Counted from the first letter of the stretch, positions 46,501-57,336 are shown. The stretch is 64,000 nucleotides of DNA from Luidia sarsii (GCA_949987565.1 OX465112.1:15967273-16031272), one strand, 5' to 3'. The notes: a model not told the origin generated them from the sequence alone. Numbers and translations: made by a program.

Positions 46501-49500
46501 TTCGCTGCCAGCTGTTCCGGGACCGCATTGAGGGCTTGCCTCAGGTGCACAATGTAGGGGACATCGTACGCTTCCATCGCCTGAAGGTAATTGGAAGAGA
46601 GAGGCAGCGGGTCAACGAACCAAAGCAGTTGCCGAATTCACCTGGAGACGGTTTTTCCGCACTGTGACACAATCCAGAATGGCCAACACAATGGCCAACA
46701 ATTTCAGTTCAATTGAGCCATTATCTGAAGTTACGGCATGATGGCATCCAATCCTTTTTCCTAAGGATATAGGGCGAGCAATAGACCTTTTCCAATACAC
46801 CATCATGCCACCATCTTTGAAGAGTGAGCAGCGATGAAACAATTGAAAAGCGCACAGGGCAGGGTCATATCAGGGCAATGCTGAATCTAACACTCAAACA
46901 ATCCTGCGTTAATTCTGCCTGCCCAAACTGTAATCCCATCCCATTGACCCAGCCTCTCGGTGAAGGGGTCAATGTCAAACAGATGCATGAGAACCCGTTG
47001 CCTGCTTTACAGGCATGCAACTTTTCAGCGGATCCGCGGATTTCCTTCTTTTTTTTTTATTCCTCCGTAAAAAAAATAAAAATAAAAATAATAAAAAATA
47101 TATATTTTTAAAAAATAAAAATTAAAACAATAAAAAAAATAAACTAGAGATTTATGTCTGTTTGCAAAACAGATCATAACGCTTTTCCGCATCTGGTTCT
47201 CTTAAAAAAAAAAAAAATTGACATCAACGGGATTCGAACCCGTAACCTCCATTCCTAACCCAAAACGCACGTGCATATTTTGTGCACAAAGTGTATGGGA
47301 CATCATTATATTTTTCAAAAAATCATAATAATTCTGAACAATGGTCAATTGCTTCCAAACTCAGGGTTTAGAATATCTAGCCCAATAGCTAAATGCCCAC
47401 CAAATTTCGAGACGATTGACCTTTGACAAATATGCGTTTTAAAAACACGCATTTTGATGACGTCACGATTGCGTCATGGCATTTTGGCTCCGGAGGGTGT
47501 TTCTAAACTACATCTCCAATAGATATAATCGAAAAAATGAAAAAAATCTTGCTCCGTTGGCCAAATATGCTCAATTGAATGTTAAAATCTTAAAAGTTTA
47601 TGACCTCATTAATATTCATGAGATGACGTCACGATCAAATGAGGGCAATTTTTTGATACAACTTTTCCCAACTTAGATATAGTGCAAACTTGGAACAAAA
47701 CGAAATTGCTCTTTTGCTTTTATTGCAGTTTGAAATTTGCCCCTTTAAAGCGCTGTCACGTGACACGTGGTGACGTCATGAAGTTTTAAAGACAACTGTG
47801 CACAACTTCAGCAAGGGCTCTATGCATTTGTCAAGTTTGAAAAAAATCCAAGTGTGTTCAATGGCAAAAGTGCCGTCCACAAAAACCCTGCACAAAGTCT
47901 ATGGGATTTTGGCACAAGAAAACAAAAAAAAAATCTTAACACAAGCAATAGCTTTTCCGCTTCGCTTCGCGACGGAAAAGCTAAAAAATGTATATATATT
48001 TTTTAAATTGATATTTCTTCTCCCCTAACTATTACTTAAAACACATGCTGAGATCAGGTTAAAAACTTTTCATTTTGTGTAAACATAAATTAAATTTTCT
48101 GGGTGTATGCCTTGAAAAAGGTTGAAAAAGTCATAAGCAGTCAAAAACTGCTCAGAATGCACCACAGAGCATCTAGAATCCAAACCCCACGCCGTAAGGG
48201 CTTCGTGCTTTGCGCTCGCAGTTTCATTCGGACATTTTCCTCTTTTTTTTACAATTCAAGAGTTGCATGCCTGGCTTTAGCGACGACACAAACAACTTAG
48301 CTGAATTAAATGAGCCCAATGCCATAGCAGTCCGAGTAATTTCAATGCACATAGCATCGCATGGGAACTATGGTAGATCCTGTTCCAGTCCAGAGAAATG
48401 TCCACGCTTAAACAATTGATTTTGGGCAGCTGTCAAATTGGTCCCCTGTTCGGTTTGGTGGACCCGAGAATTGTTCTCTGAACCAGGGATAGCACATTAG
48501 TGAATATCCAGGTGGTTGTTTTCTTTTTCCCTTTTAATCCCTTTTATCATTTGTTGCCTGTGCAACGTTCTCCAGATCAGCCGCTACAACGGTGAGCTTC
48601 AAGGACTGGCAGGCATCGCCTTCCAAAGTCTGGCCTTCGACGGTGAAAAGGACGCTTCCCTGGACCCTCGCTCCTCCACTCCCAACTTCACCCTGACAGA
48701 GGATGACATCAAAAGGGTATTTGAAGCTTGCTTCTTCTTTTTTGGCACATCCATCTATACTTACGGGGGACACCATAGGCAGTTTGTAGGTCAAAAGGTC
48801 GATAAGGTTCTTGCTGTGGCTCAGGCTCTAGCTCTGGTTCTTGCTCTGGCTCTTGTTCTTGCTCTTGCTTTAGTTCAGGTTTTGAGCCGTTCGGGCTCTA
48901 GATCTGGTTCTGGCCCTGACTCTGGCTCTGGCTCTGGCTTTAACTCAGGTTCTGGGTCTGGGTCTGGGTCTTACTCTTGCTCTGGTTCTTTCTTTGGCTC
49001 TGCTCCTGGCTTTGGCTCTGTCTCTGTCGTCCAGCATCTGCAAGCACATGTTTTCTATTGCATTTGTCTAGGCGAGGCTTCGTTGTCACTTTCGAATCAG
49101 AAAGTGAATTTCAGAAATGAAACGCTGAACCTGAGCCCCAGATGTGGCTTTGAAAAGGGGTCTTTGTTTGCTAACCACAGATGCTCAGATGCTGTCATTT
49201 GATTCCAGCCTGTCCTCTCTGTCATCAATCTATCATATCCTATTCCCGCCTCCTTGCTAATAGTCCGATTCATCCTCACATCTCCACTTTCCCTGCATAG
49301 GTCAAGGAGTTGAGACTCTGGTCCAGCCGCCAGACCCAGCTGGCCATGGACAACCACAGCTGCAGCCTGGCCAAGATGTACAGCGGCCAGTACTTTGACC
49401 TGACCTGCCAGGTGGTGTCAGTGGCCACGCTGCCGGCAGAGAGGTGCACTGTGGTCCGGGTGTGGGACGGTACCCACTACCGAGGGTGAGTGGGAGTGTG

Positions 49501-52500
49501 TGCTACTGGCTGGGTGGGCTCAACAGCATTTGCAAGTAGAACCTTCAGTCATAGAGTCTTCAGGCCATAGAACTTTCAGTCATAGAGCCTTCAGGCCATA
49601 GAACTTTCAGTCATAGAGCCTTCAGGCCATAGAACTTTCAGTCATAGAGCCTTCAGGCCATAGAATTTTCAGTCACAGAATCCTCAGTCACAAACCTTCA
49701 GTCATAGAACCTTCTGACATAGAACCTTCATTCACATAATCTTCAGTCAGAGAACCTTCGGCCATAGAACTTTCAGTCATAGAACCTTCAGACATAGAAC
49801 CTTCAGTCATAGAACCTTCAATCATAGAACCTTTAGTTCTAGAATCTTCAGTCAAAGAACCTTCAATCATAGAATCTACAGTCATAGAATCTTCAATCGT
49901 AGAATCTACAGTCATAGAATCTTCAATCATGGAACCTTCAGTCATAGAATCTTCAATCATAGAACCTACAGTCATAGAATCTTCAATCGTAGAACCTACA
50001 ATCATAGAATCATCAGTCATGGAACCTTCAGTCACAGAACCTTCAGACACATCCTTCAAAGCTCAGAGTTGTTGAACCTTCCATCTGAGAACCCCCCAAA
50101 ACCATGACACTGTACCTCTCTCTATCCACTCTCAGACAAGTGCGTACCATGGATATCACTTCCACCATCAACATGAAGACCAACGCTGAGCTGGCCAGGA
50201 AGTCGGAAGGTTACGCCCTGGATGTGTCCTTGTACGATAACCACATGGAGCCTGGGTCCATGCTTAATGTGAGTATACCCCAGGCACGACCCAGACCATC
50301 AGGGTCTTCCCAAATCGGTTTACGGAAGTCTCCCTTTGTAAACAGGCACACTAGGTCTGAATCAACAGTCAAGGTGTTTGTTGATATTTTCACATTGAAA
50401 AAGTGTGAGCTCTGAGACAAATAGAACCTTCAGGCAGAACCCTAAAATCTTAAGTCATGGAATCTTTGGCCATAGAATCCCTCAATCCTGAAACTGTACC
50501 CCTTAAACAGCACATCTAAAAAGATTTTGCTCAGCACAGCTCTGGAATAGAGGACTGTTAACAGAGGGTCTAGTTTTATGTTGGTTAGCCCTAATGTTGT
50601 CATCGTCTAAACTTACCTCTTTGACCGAATCCCTCGCCTGCGGGGCAAGCCGCCTTTCATAATGTGAGATTCTTGAGCAGTTTGACCAAGTCCACCCAAA
50701 TCTTGGAAGCTTTGCTTCTAAGCATGAGATTTGGATGCACTCTGACCTGATCTGTGGCAAGCTTCAGTATGTGTGGCACTTGGGGGCAGGCTGAATCCAA
50801 TGCCATCGGTCAATCTTGTCACACACCAGCCGGGCCAGTACATCAAGATCTGCAACCTCCACGTGGTCAGGTTCCGGCCGCCAGACTGGCAGGAGGATAA
50901 CCCCGAGATGGTGGAGCTGGTGGTGCATCATGGGACGTCATACGGACGGGGCATCATTCTGATGAAGGTCTGGGAGCAAGGGATCAAGGACCTGATCAAG
51001 TAAGACGTCAGAATTGCCCACTTCAACTCAGAGTTCCCGGCTCTTTCCAGAGAACGCACTCCTTCTTGAAAGAGAAGTGCTACACGGTGTCACTGTAAAC
51101 CTTCCATCACTTACATTTGTTAAATCAGATCTGTCGTTCTCTAACAGGGGTGCCAGGCAGAGAAGCAACTCACCAATAACTACCATATGCATGCAGGCAT
51201 CCCAATGCCTTTAATCAATTGCAAATAACTGTCAGTTGTAAATCTGCCTACACCAGTTTATTGGGTTTGCACAAAAGGGATGCAGCTTTTTAAGACACAC
51301 ATCTAAACAAATGTAGAGGGCCTGACGTTTTGTCCCAGCAGCGGTCGACCAAGTGGTGTATTTCCACAAAATTCGGTTAACTGCAGTTGATTACACCAAA
51401 CCCATCGTAACTTACTATCAGTCACAAGATGGTGAGCGATGCGCAGAAACCATGCGGTGTGTCACAACTTACGATGGGTTGTCCATCGTAAGTTGAGTTA
51501 TGATGCATCTTAAGGCTTCGTGAGAGGACCTTTTTCAGAGGCAGAAATGCCTCTGAGAAAGAGAAAGCTCCTCCTGGGATAGGAAGGTCTTGTGCTAGGA
51601 TTGAAAATGTCCTGCTAGGATCGACATGCCAGCTTTAAACTTTTCTGATGTTTGCATTTGAGTCATTTTAGTCTGAGCATTTTTACACAATTTTGTATAT
51701 AATCTATATGTTTAAAAGAAACCAAGGAAAAGGAAATGGTCACAGAGTTTCTCAACTGTTGAAAGACCAAAGAAACTTCAACTAGACTGGGTTTTAAAAA
51801 AGGCTTATGAAAAAGGCAAAAAAAATGTTATTTTTGTGCCATTTCTTAAATTTTTTTTTTTTTAAATCCAGACGAATGGAAGATGCTGTCAGAACAGATC
51901 ATGCAAGAAACATCCAGAATGCTACAGCCACGACTTCTGGCACGGTGCCAGTTGACCAACAAGTACCAATGTACACGTAAGTTGCATTTCCAGGCCACTC
52001 ATAGCTGCTAATAACAACCTCCAACCATCCCCCCAAAGAAAACAAATAGTCTGACTACTACCCACACAAAACTTGACATCTTCATACAAAGGATATCAGT
52101 GAGTCGGCACACTAAGAGTTAAGACTTGCCAAGTGGAAAGGTTTGCGGTGATGTAAGAAGGAGTGTGGCCGTACCCTCTTGAAAGAAAAGTGCTACATGG
52201 TGCCACCGCAAACCCTCCACTTAACACAGAATTGCCTTGTACAAGTACACTACTTCATCCCATGATAAGATGTATATTTCAGTGAGGCTTTGCCTTAAAC
52301 CAACGTGTGGTTGGCATCAAACGCTCATTAATTTAATGAGTTTTTTGTTGCCCTTGCTCGACGTGATAAACACTGAATGCTCGGTGCTTTGCCAGGTGCA
52401 AGAAAAAGAAAAAAAAACCTCATTGAATTACATTCTCCTCGATGTAAACATCATGTTATATCCATGGCTTATTAATTTGCCTACCGGTAATTGACTTTTT

Positions 52501-55500
52501 GAAAACAAACAGGCAGCTGGTTTTCCTTCTCAAGCATTGACCATTTGCCTTCCTGGGTCCCTCTTTCCTTTGCCATCTTTACCTTAAGTGGCTTTTTATC
52601 CTTGTTTTGGGTGAATTTGCATTTTTTTTAAATGGTATTCTCTACACGTCTGGTACGGCAAACCCTTCTTTGAATTTCATTCTCATTGACCCAAAGTAAT
52701 ATTAATGTCTTTTTTTTTACATTTGGCTCTTTGTTGCCCCCTTTTTGTCAGAGGGAATGGGCAGAGAACTGCTGTGATTGGTGCAGCATCGGCCCCCGGC
52801 ACTTCCCGAGGCATCTCCCATCATAGCACACAGCAGCTAGCCTCAGGTGAGTGGAACGACGGTTAGATGGGCCAGTGGACCCAGTGTGATCCATGGCCCA
52901 TGCGCTGGTCTGAATAGACTCAATCTCAAAGTGTATGGAGTGCCAATAGGACAAAATGTAGATGGGGTATGCAGAAAGCCCCTGTTCATGAAAAGTCCAC
53001 GTAAAGTGACTGTAAGGGTTCAAATGGGGGCTTAATACAATCCTATGTCTTGAAGTAAATACCTATGGTAAGACCCTGCTAAGGGTGACAATGCCAGGCT
53101 TTCTATATCTGTGACATTTTGGTCGTTGAAGTCAGTAATCAGTTTGGATCATTTCTGTTGTTTCTTCAAAATGTCATATGTGACCCGGCACAGCATAATG
53201 AGGAATAACCCCCACTTTTGAGATTTTGAGATTTTCTAATGATGTGAAAGAGTATACCATTAGCTTTCAAATGATATCAAAATTATTTTCCGTGTGAACT
53301 TTGTTGTAAATAGTACAAGGGGACTTTGCTCATTCGTTTGGTACCTGACACAATATAGCAGCACCATTCTAACTCCTCGAAAGCGGCCATTCAAAAAGGC
53401 AAGAACTTTACATTTTCATGAAAACAGTACACAAACACTCCCCCGAAATCCTTGGTTTTTTTTTCAACATTTAGAGACGGATTTCAGAAAAATCCTTTGG
53501 ACATAATATCCTCCAATACATTAACTTTCCAACAAAATTTTTTTTATTGTTTTTTATCGAATTGAGAAGATACTTTGACTTCAGGCGTTGTTTACTCGAA
53601 AAGTGTTTTGGTTGGATATTCTTCATGTCGCTGTGCCGGGTCACATATGTGTCTATGTGTTCTTTATATCAGTGTTCTTAGCCTTGCTTTCCTGTGTATT
53701 GCTTTGAATGAAAGAGTTGACTTGTATACTTTTTATCCTACTTATTTGTTTGTACACACTGAATGTCATGTTTTTAACCAATCCGTATTAATGTGATATA
53801 AAAACGCAACTCGGCCTATGGCTGCAATGTTTTTTACATACAATAAACCAATAAATATAAAAAGATAAGCGATGAAATACCATACTGAGTTTGCCTCTCC
53901 ATGAGAAAAAAAGAGAAGATGATTCAAAGGTGCCATCTTCATTTGTTCTGCAGCAATTACTGACCACACGCACCAGCGGGTCACCGCCATCAGGGAAGTC
54001 CTCAAGTCGGAGCCGCCCAACAAGTTCAGGGTCATTGCCAAGGTCAAGGACTACTTGCCGCACAGTGTGGTCGACTTTGTCCGACTCTGCTGCCCCCGGT
54101 GCAAGTTCACGTAAGTGGCGGGCGGATCGGATTGGACTGATTCTTCTGGGTTTCTTTTGGCCTTGAATGTTGGCCTTTCAGGCCACTTTGGCCTGGAGCA
54201 AATCATGAGTAGTGAGCGTATGAAGGCCAGTTGGCAGGGCACCGAAGCCAAAGACCATGTCAAGTGGCAGTGAGGGTTCAAAAAGGTGCTAAATACAATC
54301 CTATGCCTTGAAGTAAATACACAGTCTAAAATATATATTACAAGTTTATTACATGCTGAACTAGAGACCCAATAAAAAAATAAGAGCTCTTCTACGCAAA
54401 GCCAGGGGTCTCGGGTTCGAGTCTAGTCAAAGTTTTCTTTGCTATTTTTCAAAATTGTTTCCACTCAGTTTTTCCTTTATTTGTTGGACTTGAATTGAAA
54501 AAGCTGCATCCACATTGTGTGATCCCCGAGCTGCTTTAGCCAGGGTTACAACTTTTGGTTTTTTGCATCTGCATGAAAATGGGGGTGTGATCCCTGGTGA
54601 TATAAGACAGTTAATCGTTAATGCTTCTGACTGGCGCCCCCACCCCTGCAAAGACTAGTTCACAATTTGGGAAGGCCACAATCTTGGGGCTGGATAGCTC
54701 AGATGGTAAGAGCACTGAAAATGGAATGTTCTTCTTTCGTGTTATAAAAGTCCAATTGTTTGCCCGCTTATTCAGTTCTCCTACCAACAGATGTACAAGT
54801 GGGGTTCCCCCGCCTCGAGAGACTGCCACGAGAGCCAAGGCTGGCCCAAGCCAGGATAGTGCTACTACAAGGAAGCAATCGCGTGTCAGAGAAGCAACGT
54901 CAGAGAAGCAAAGTCCAAGGGTTTACAACCTTCGGAGTGGGACCTCCAGGACGGCCAGGGTTGACAAACCGAGTCAGACGGGCAGTGGAGCCAGGATCGG
55001 AGGCACGGCCGGTAAAGAGGATGCAGCAAGTGCGAATGCCGGAGTCGAGGGGCGGGCCTCCAGGCATCGCGCCAGAACAGAGGCCCCCAAAGGGTCCTCG
55101 ACTGCAGAAGGATCGACCGGGCGACGGGCAACCCTAAGGAGCCACGCGGCCTCGCAGAGCTCGGCCTCCGAGGAAGAGACAGCGCCAGGCCCGAGGAAGA
55201 GGCAGAGGGGGAGGCCGGGGGCATCTGGTGGCTCGGGCTCGGAGGGCACCGGATCGGACAGAGAGGGCCGGAGCGGCAGGAATCAGGGCCTCGCTGCCCC
55301 CACACACAGAGCCCTGAGGGCCACAGACTGGGACGGCCATAGGCTGACCATGGAGTTGTTGACCGACAAGGAGGAGGAGAACCAGGAGGGGGAGAGAGGG
55401 GCCGAGGATGGTCAGAGACGACTGAGGAAGTTCAGAGTGGCCATCGAAGGCGAGTCTCACTTTCACGCATCGTGGTTTCCAAAACTTCAGAAAAAAACTA

Positions 55501-57336
55501 AACCACCTAATCCTAGCAGGACATCTCTTGAAGCCAAGAGACCGCCCTTATAACTGACTCGTGTGTTCATATTGATTTTTCTTTAGTTCTAATAAGAGAT
55601 TTATATTCCAATTTCTGCAAAACAAACAAACAAAACTGACTGGGAACTTTTGAATAAAATGAAAAATTGGAAAGAAAACTTTGACTTGACCGGGACTGGA
55701 ACCCGAGACCTCTTGATAAACTTACTAGTGCTCTTCCATCTGACCTTAGATGGTGGCCTTCCCTAATAGTCAATTCCCTAATTTGCCGGGGTGTGGGTGC
55801 CAGTCAGAAGCAATTCAACCGTTAACTGCTGTATATCTTCAGGGATTACACCCCCACAAATGTTAAAAATGTAGAGGGCTTGATATTTCGATCCTGACAA
55901 GACCTTTCTCCAAAGGTCCATCCAGGATCAGAATATCAGGGTCTCTAAATTTCCGAGAATTGTCCACTTTTTTTTGGGGGGGGGGGCATCTGAGCTGCTG
56001 AGCACTTGAAGTTATAGTACTACATTTGGTAATTGCTTTAAGTGGCTTACATTGGCAGGTCTGTCCGTGGAAGAAGCTTTGGCAATGGCCAGGCTGGGAA
56101 ATCGACTCGTCAGGTCTAGTGGTCCCACAGCTAGCAGATGTCCACAGGGCACACCTCAAGACACGGTCCAGTACCTGTGCCCACGATGCCCCAATGGACA
56201 ACAACCTGATGAAGAGGGTAAGCCAAGAAAGAGCGGATCATTTCTCTGCAAGAGTGTCCTCACTTTTTTGATGGAATCCAGGAGTCCATCATAGCTTTAA
56301 AAAAAATATCAGAGCAGAAGCACAGCATCAGACTCTAAAAGCTTGAGGTATTAAATTGAGTTCATCTCTAAAGTGCATTTCTTATGGGTTTTTATTTTCA
56401 CAGCCACCAGTACCCTTCTGCAATACAAGTATTGCCTGAAACTGATTCTGGACGATGGCACTGGGTCCATTGAAGTCAACATTAGGAGAGATAATGCGGT
56501 AAGTATATATAATGTAGAAACATCAGTATCACAGGACAGGCAAGTGATAACTCCGCCAAACCCAACTCAAATAAACTGTAATACCTATAAACCTAACACA
56601 ACCCAGGCTTATCCAACCCAACCACAACCCAACTCAACCCAATTCAGTCTGATCAATCCCAACCCAACCCAATCTGACCCAACCAAACCAAAACTAACCT
56701 AACCCAACCTGACCTGACCCAACCAAAACCAACCAACCTAACCCAACCCGACCCAACCCAACCCAATTCAGTCTGATCAATCCCAACCCAACCCAACCAA
56801 AACCAACCAACCTAACCTAACCCGACCCAACCCAACCCAACCCAACCCAACCCAACCCAATCCAACCCAATCCAACCCAATCCAACTCAACCCAACCCGA
56901 CCCAACCCAACCCAATCCAACCCAACCCAACCCAACCCAACCCAATCCAACCCAACCCAACCCAACCCAAACCCCACCAAACCAAACAGAAAACAAAGAA
57001 CCTCCACTACTTTTTTTAAAGTTTAAATCACACCTTGATGGCACTCTCTCTCTCCCTCGCTCCCACTTTCAGGAGACCTTTTTCAGGGGCCTCAAGGCGG
57101 TCAACCTCCACAGGGCACCAGGCGCCAAGGCATGGCTGGAGAAGCGTATGACCAGCCTGTGTCCACTCCCGGCCTGGCAACTGCTGGACGAGGACCCCCT
57201 CCAAGGGGCCATGCTGCCAGTCACAGAGCAGTCCAGCTACCCGTGGCTGGACTGCTGCCTCATGTCCTACCCGGTCAGCCTGGGCGGAAAAGAAGTGACC
57301 AAGTATATGATGTTTGACACGGCCCTGGCCATATAG
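43505..57336 (+). CDS. POT1: Protection of telomeres protein 1 (17 exons, complete)
   Basis: Shelterin subunit binding G-strand telomeric ssDNA in the nucleus. Coding exons: 43,505-43,624; 44,046-44,210; 44,391-44,504; 44,767-45,126; 45,823-45,928; 46,444-46,586; 48,576-48,716; 49,301-49,485; 50,136-50,268; 50,830-50,999; 51,872-51,976; 52,752-52,846; 53,954-54,110; 54,791-55,449; 56,059-56,217; 56,404-56,498; 57,073-57,336. Phases agree throughout, summing to 3,171 nt (1,056 codons plus TAG). All introns are GT-AG except intron 14, which is GC-AG. Landmarks: VNVFGIVKFFKPPY and GDIVRFHRLK (OB1), GQYFDLTCQVV and HHGTSYGRGI (OB2), CPRC 659-662, CPRC 925-928, KLILDDGTGSIEV and the C-terminal YPWLDCCLMSY (OB3). 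From memory human POT1 has 634 residues. The extra length is a new N-terminal part (about 253 residues) and the OB3 insert. An upstream in-frame ATG in an unseen exon cannot be excluded. Confidence 0.95.
43700..43860. mobile_element. Dyad copy of hammerhead-like repeat
   Basis: In POT1 intron 1. An inverted half (TTTCGATCCTAGCAGTACCT) is followed after a short spacer by a forward half (GAGAAAGGTCTTGCTAAG..GGATCGAAACGTCAGG) and the tail GTCATTTTGGTCAGTGAGCA. Confidence 0.7.
44278..44362. repeat. Short CAACT-type pentanucleotide repeat
   Basis: Degenerate AACTC/GCTCA units in POT1 intron 2. Confidence 0.7.
44767..45126 (+). other. POT1: POT1 exon 4: low-complexity linker
   Basis: Residues 134-253. 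Starts basic (IPKERQSRRARINNHRNGRN) and then becomes Ala/Ser/Thr/Gly-rich, expected to be disordered. It connects the extra N-terminal module with OB1, which begins in exon 5 with RSYTYTSFKHLKE. Confidence 0.85.
45265..45517 (+). mobile_element. Dispersed retroelement tail, copy 2
   Basis: In POT1 intron 4. Begins CTTTGATCTTTCCCCCTCTT and runs in parallel with 57,430-57,772, but lacks about 28 nt including the 5' half of the hammerhead-like core (TTTTGTCC joins CTGCTAGG directly). Confidence 0.7.
45978..46130. repeat. 15-bp tandem repeat
   Basis: About ten copies of CAGTCTCCACTTTT(T) in POT1 intron 5. Confidence 0.9.
47030..48420. other. AT-rich intron block, probable transposon, in POT1 intron 6
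   Basis: Strongly AT-rich at 47,050-47,210. Then a segment with three CRE-like TGACGTCA sites (47,459, 47,625, 47,771), a minus-strand B-box-like GGTTCGAATCC with adjacent T-run (about 47,215-47,245), and an 11-bp inverted pair TAGCTTTTCCG/CGGAAAAGCTA at 47,949-47,983. No ORF with a domain. Composition and motifs suggest one or more inserted elements, but I could not define both ends. Confidence 0.4.
48816..49030. repeat. (GGCTCT)n hexanucleotide array
   Basis: In POT1 intron 7. Degenerate GGCTCT/GGTTCT/TGCTCT units, the reverse complement of the array at 20,360-20,757. The exon 7 reading frame runs into it only because no stop occurs; the GTATTT donor at 48,717 ends the exon first. Confidence 0.85.
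49301..50999 (+). other. POT1: POT1 exons 8-10: OB2
   Basis: Residues 384-about 546. LRLWSSRQTQLA, SGQYFDLTCQVVSVATL, VVRVWDGTHYRG, LDVSLYDNHME, GQYIKICNLHVVRF and VHHGTSYGRGI follow the human order closely. Confidence 0.92.
49540..50062. repeat. 15-bp tandem repeat in POT1 intron 8
   Basis: About 35 units of the type ATAGAACCTTCAGTC, with longer 33-bp sub-periods at the left end (CATAGAGCCTTCAGGC). The minus strand stays open as a Ser-Met-Thr-Glu-Gly/Asp pentapeptide repeat, which I regard as an artefact. Confidence 0.9.
51318..51700. mobile_element. Composite of MITE-like and hammerhead-like repeat fragments
   Basis: In POT1 intron 10. A CATCGTAACTTAC-type MITE (51,390-51,515) sits inside broken pieces of the AGGGCCTGACGTTTTG / GAGAAAG / GGATCGACATGCC repeat, followed by its tail ATTTTAGTC. 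Confidence 0.5.
51872..52846 (+). other. POT1: POT1 exons 11-12: OB2-OB3 linker
   Basis: Residues about 547-612, polar and low in hydrophobics. Assigned by splice phase (2, 2, 1) and by position; sequence conservation is weak. These are the least certain exons of the model. Confidence 0.7.
52141..52215. mobile_element. Foldback MITE, 'GGTTTGCGGT' family, copy 2
   Basis: GGTTTGCGGTGATGTAAG at one end and CTACATGGTGCCACCGCAAACC at the other, matching the 36.0-kb element ends. POT1 intron 11. Confidence 0.6.
53175..53649. mobile_element. 475-bp MITE with perfect 20-bp inverted ends
   Basis: CATATGTGACCCGGCACAGC at the left and its exact reverse complement at the right. POT1 intron 12. The outer TATA/CATATG context is compatible with a TA target duplication. 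No coding capacity. Confidence 0.85.
54385..54718 (+). mobile_element. SINE-like tandem: tRNA-like / body / tRNA-like
   Basis: In POT1 intron 13. The first B-box region (GGGTTCGAGTCTAGTCAAAG) is followed by the body (AAGCTGCATCCACATTGTGT, GATCCCTGGTGATATAAGAC), then a second head GGGGCTGGATAGCTCAGATG. It shows that the body and tRNA-like parts belong to one repeating family. Confidence 0.6.
55683..55862 (-). mobile_element. SINE-like copy in the GC-AG intron
   Basis: Minus-strand tRNA-like segment with GACCGGGACTGGAACCCGAG, then the body CAGAAGCAATTCAACCGTTA. POT1 intron 14. Confidence 0.65.
56560..56990. repeat. (AACCC)n-type pentanucleotide array
   Basis: About 430 bp of CCCAA/ACCAA/CCTAA units in POT1 intron 16. 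The minus strand gives a long Gly-Trp-Val-Gly-Leu frame, an artefact. Confidence 0.9.

Larger units (their letters stand above)
45823..48716 (+). other. POT1: POT1 exons 5-7: OB1
   Basis: Residues 254-383. Contains FGIVKFFKPPYKTRGPDYT, VTLVDPT, GDIVRFHRLKISRYNGELQG and GIAFQSLAFDG, the DNA-contacting signature of POT1 OB1. The phase 1 junction at 45,928/46,444 gives GP-D-YTMTV. Confidence 0.92.
53954..57336 (+). other. POT1: POT1 exons 13-17: OB3 with zinc cysteines and large insert
   Basis: Residues 613-1,056, the TPP1-binding region in vertebrates. Exon 13 has ITDHTHQRVTAIREVL and VRLCCPRCKF; exon 15 has VQYLCPRCPN. The two CPRC pairs match the zinc-binding Cys pairs of human POT1 (382/385 and 503/506 from memory). 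Exon 14 supplies about 220 residues between them, mostly basic and disordered, then TDWDGHRLTMEL and RKFRVAIEG. Exons 16-17 finish OB3: YKYCLKLILDDGTGSIEVNI and a C-terminal helix region ending FDTALAI. Confidence 0.9.

Noticed and set aside
47215..47245. tRNA 3' half with T-run on the minus strand
   Set aside because: The T-arm is good but no matching 5' half is found upstream; kept only as part of an intronic repeat block.
49688..50059. Minus-strand pentapeptide-repeat protein
   Set aside because: Encoded by the 15-bp intronic repeat. No start context and antisense to POT1.
54621..55553. Stand-alone 310-codon gene
   Set aside because: Its useful part (54,791-55,449) joins POT1 exons 13 and 15 in frame; the flanks are intron and a SINE.
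56560..56990. Telomere-like repeat in POT1 intron 16
   Set aside because: Units are AACCC-type pentamers with many variants, not TTAGGG repeats. A simple satellite is enough.
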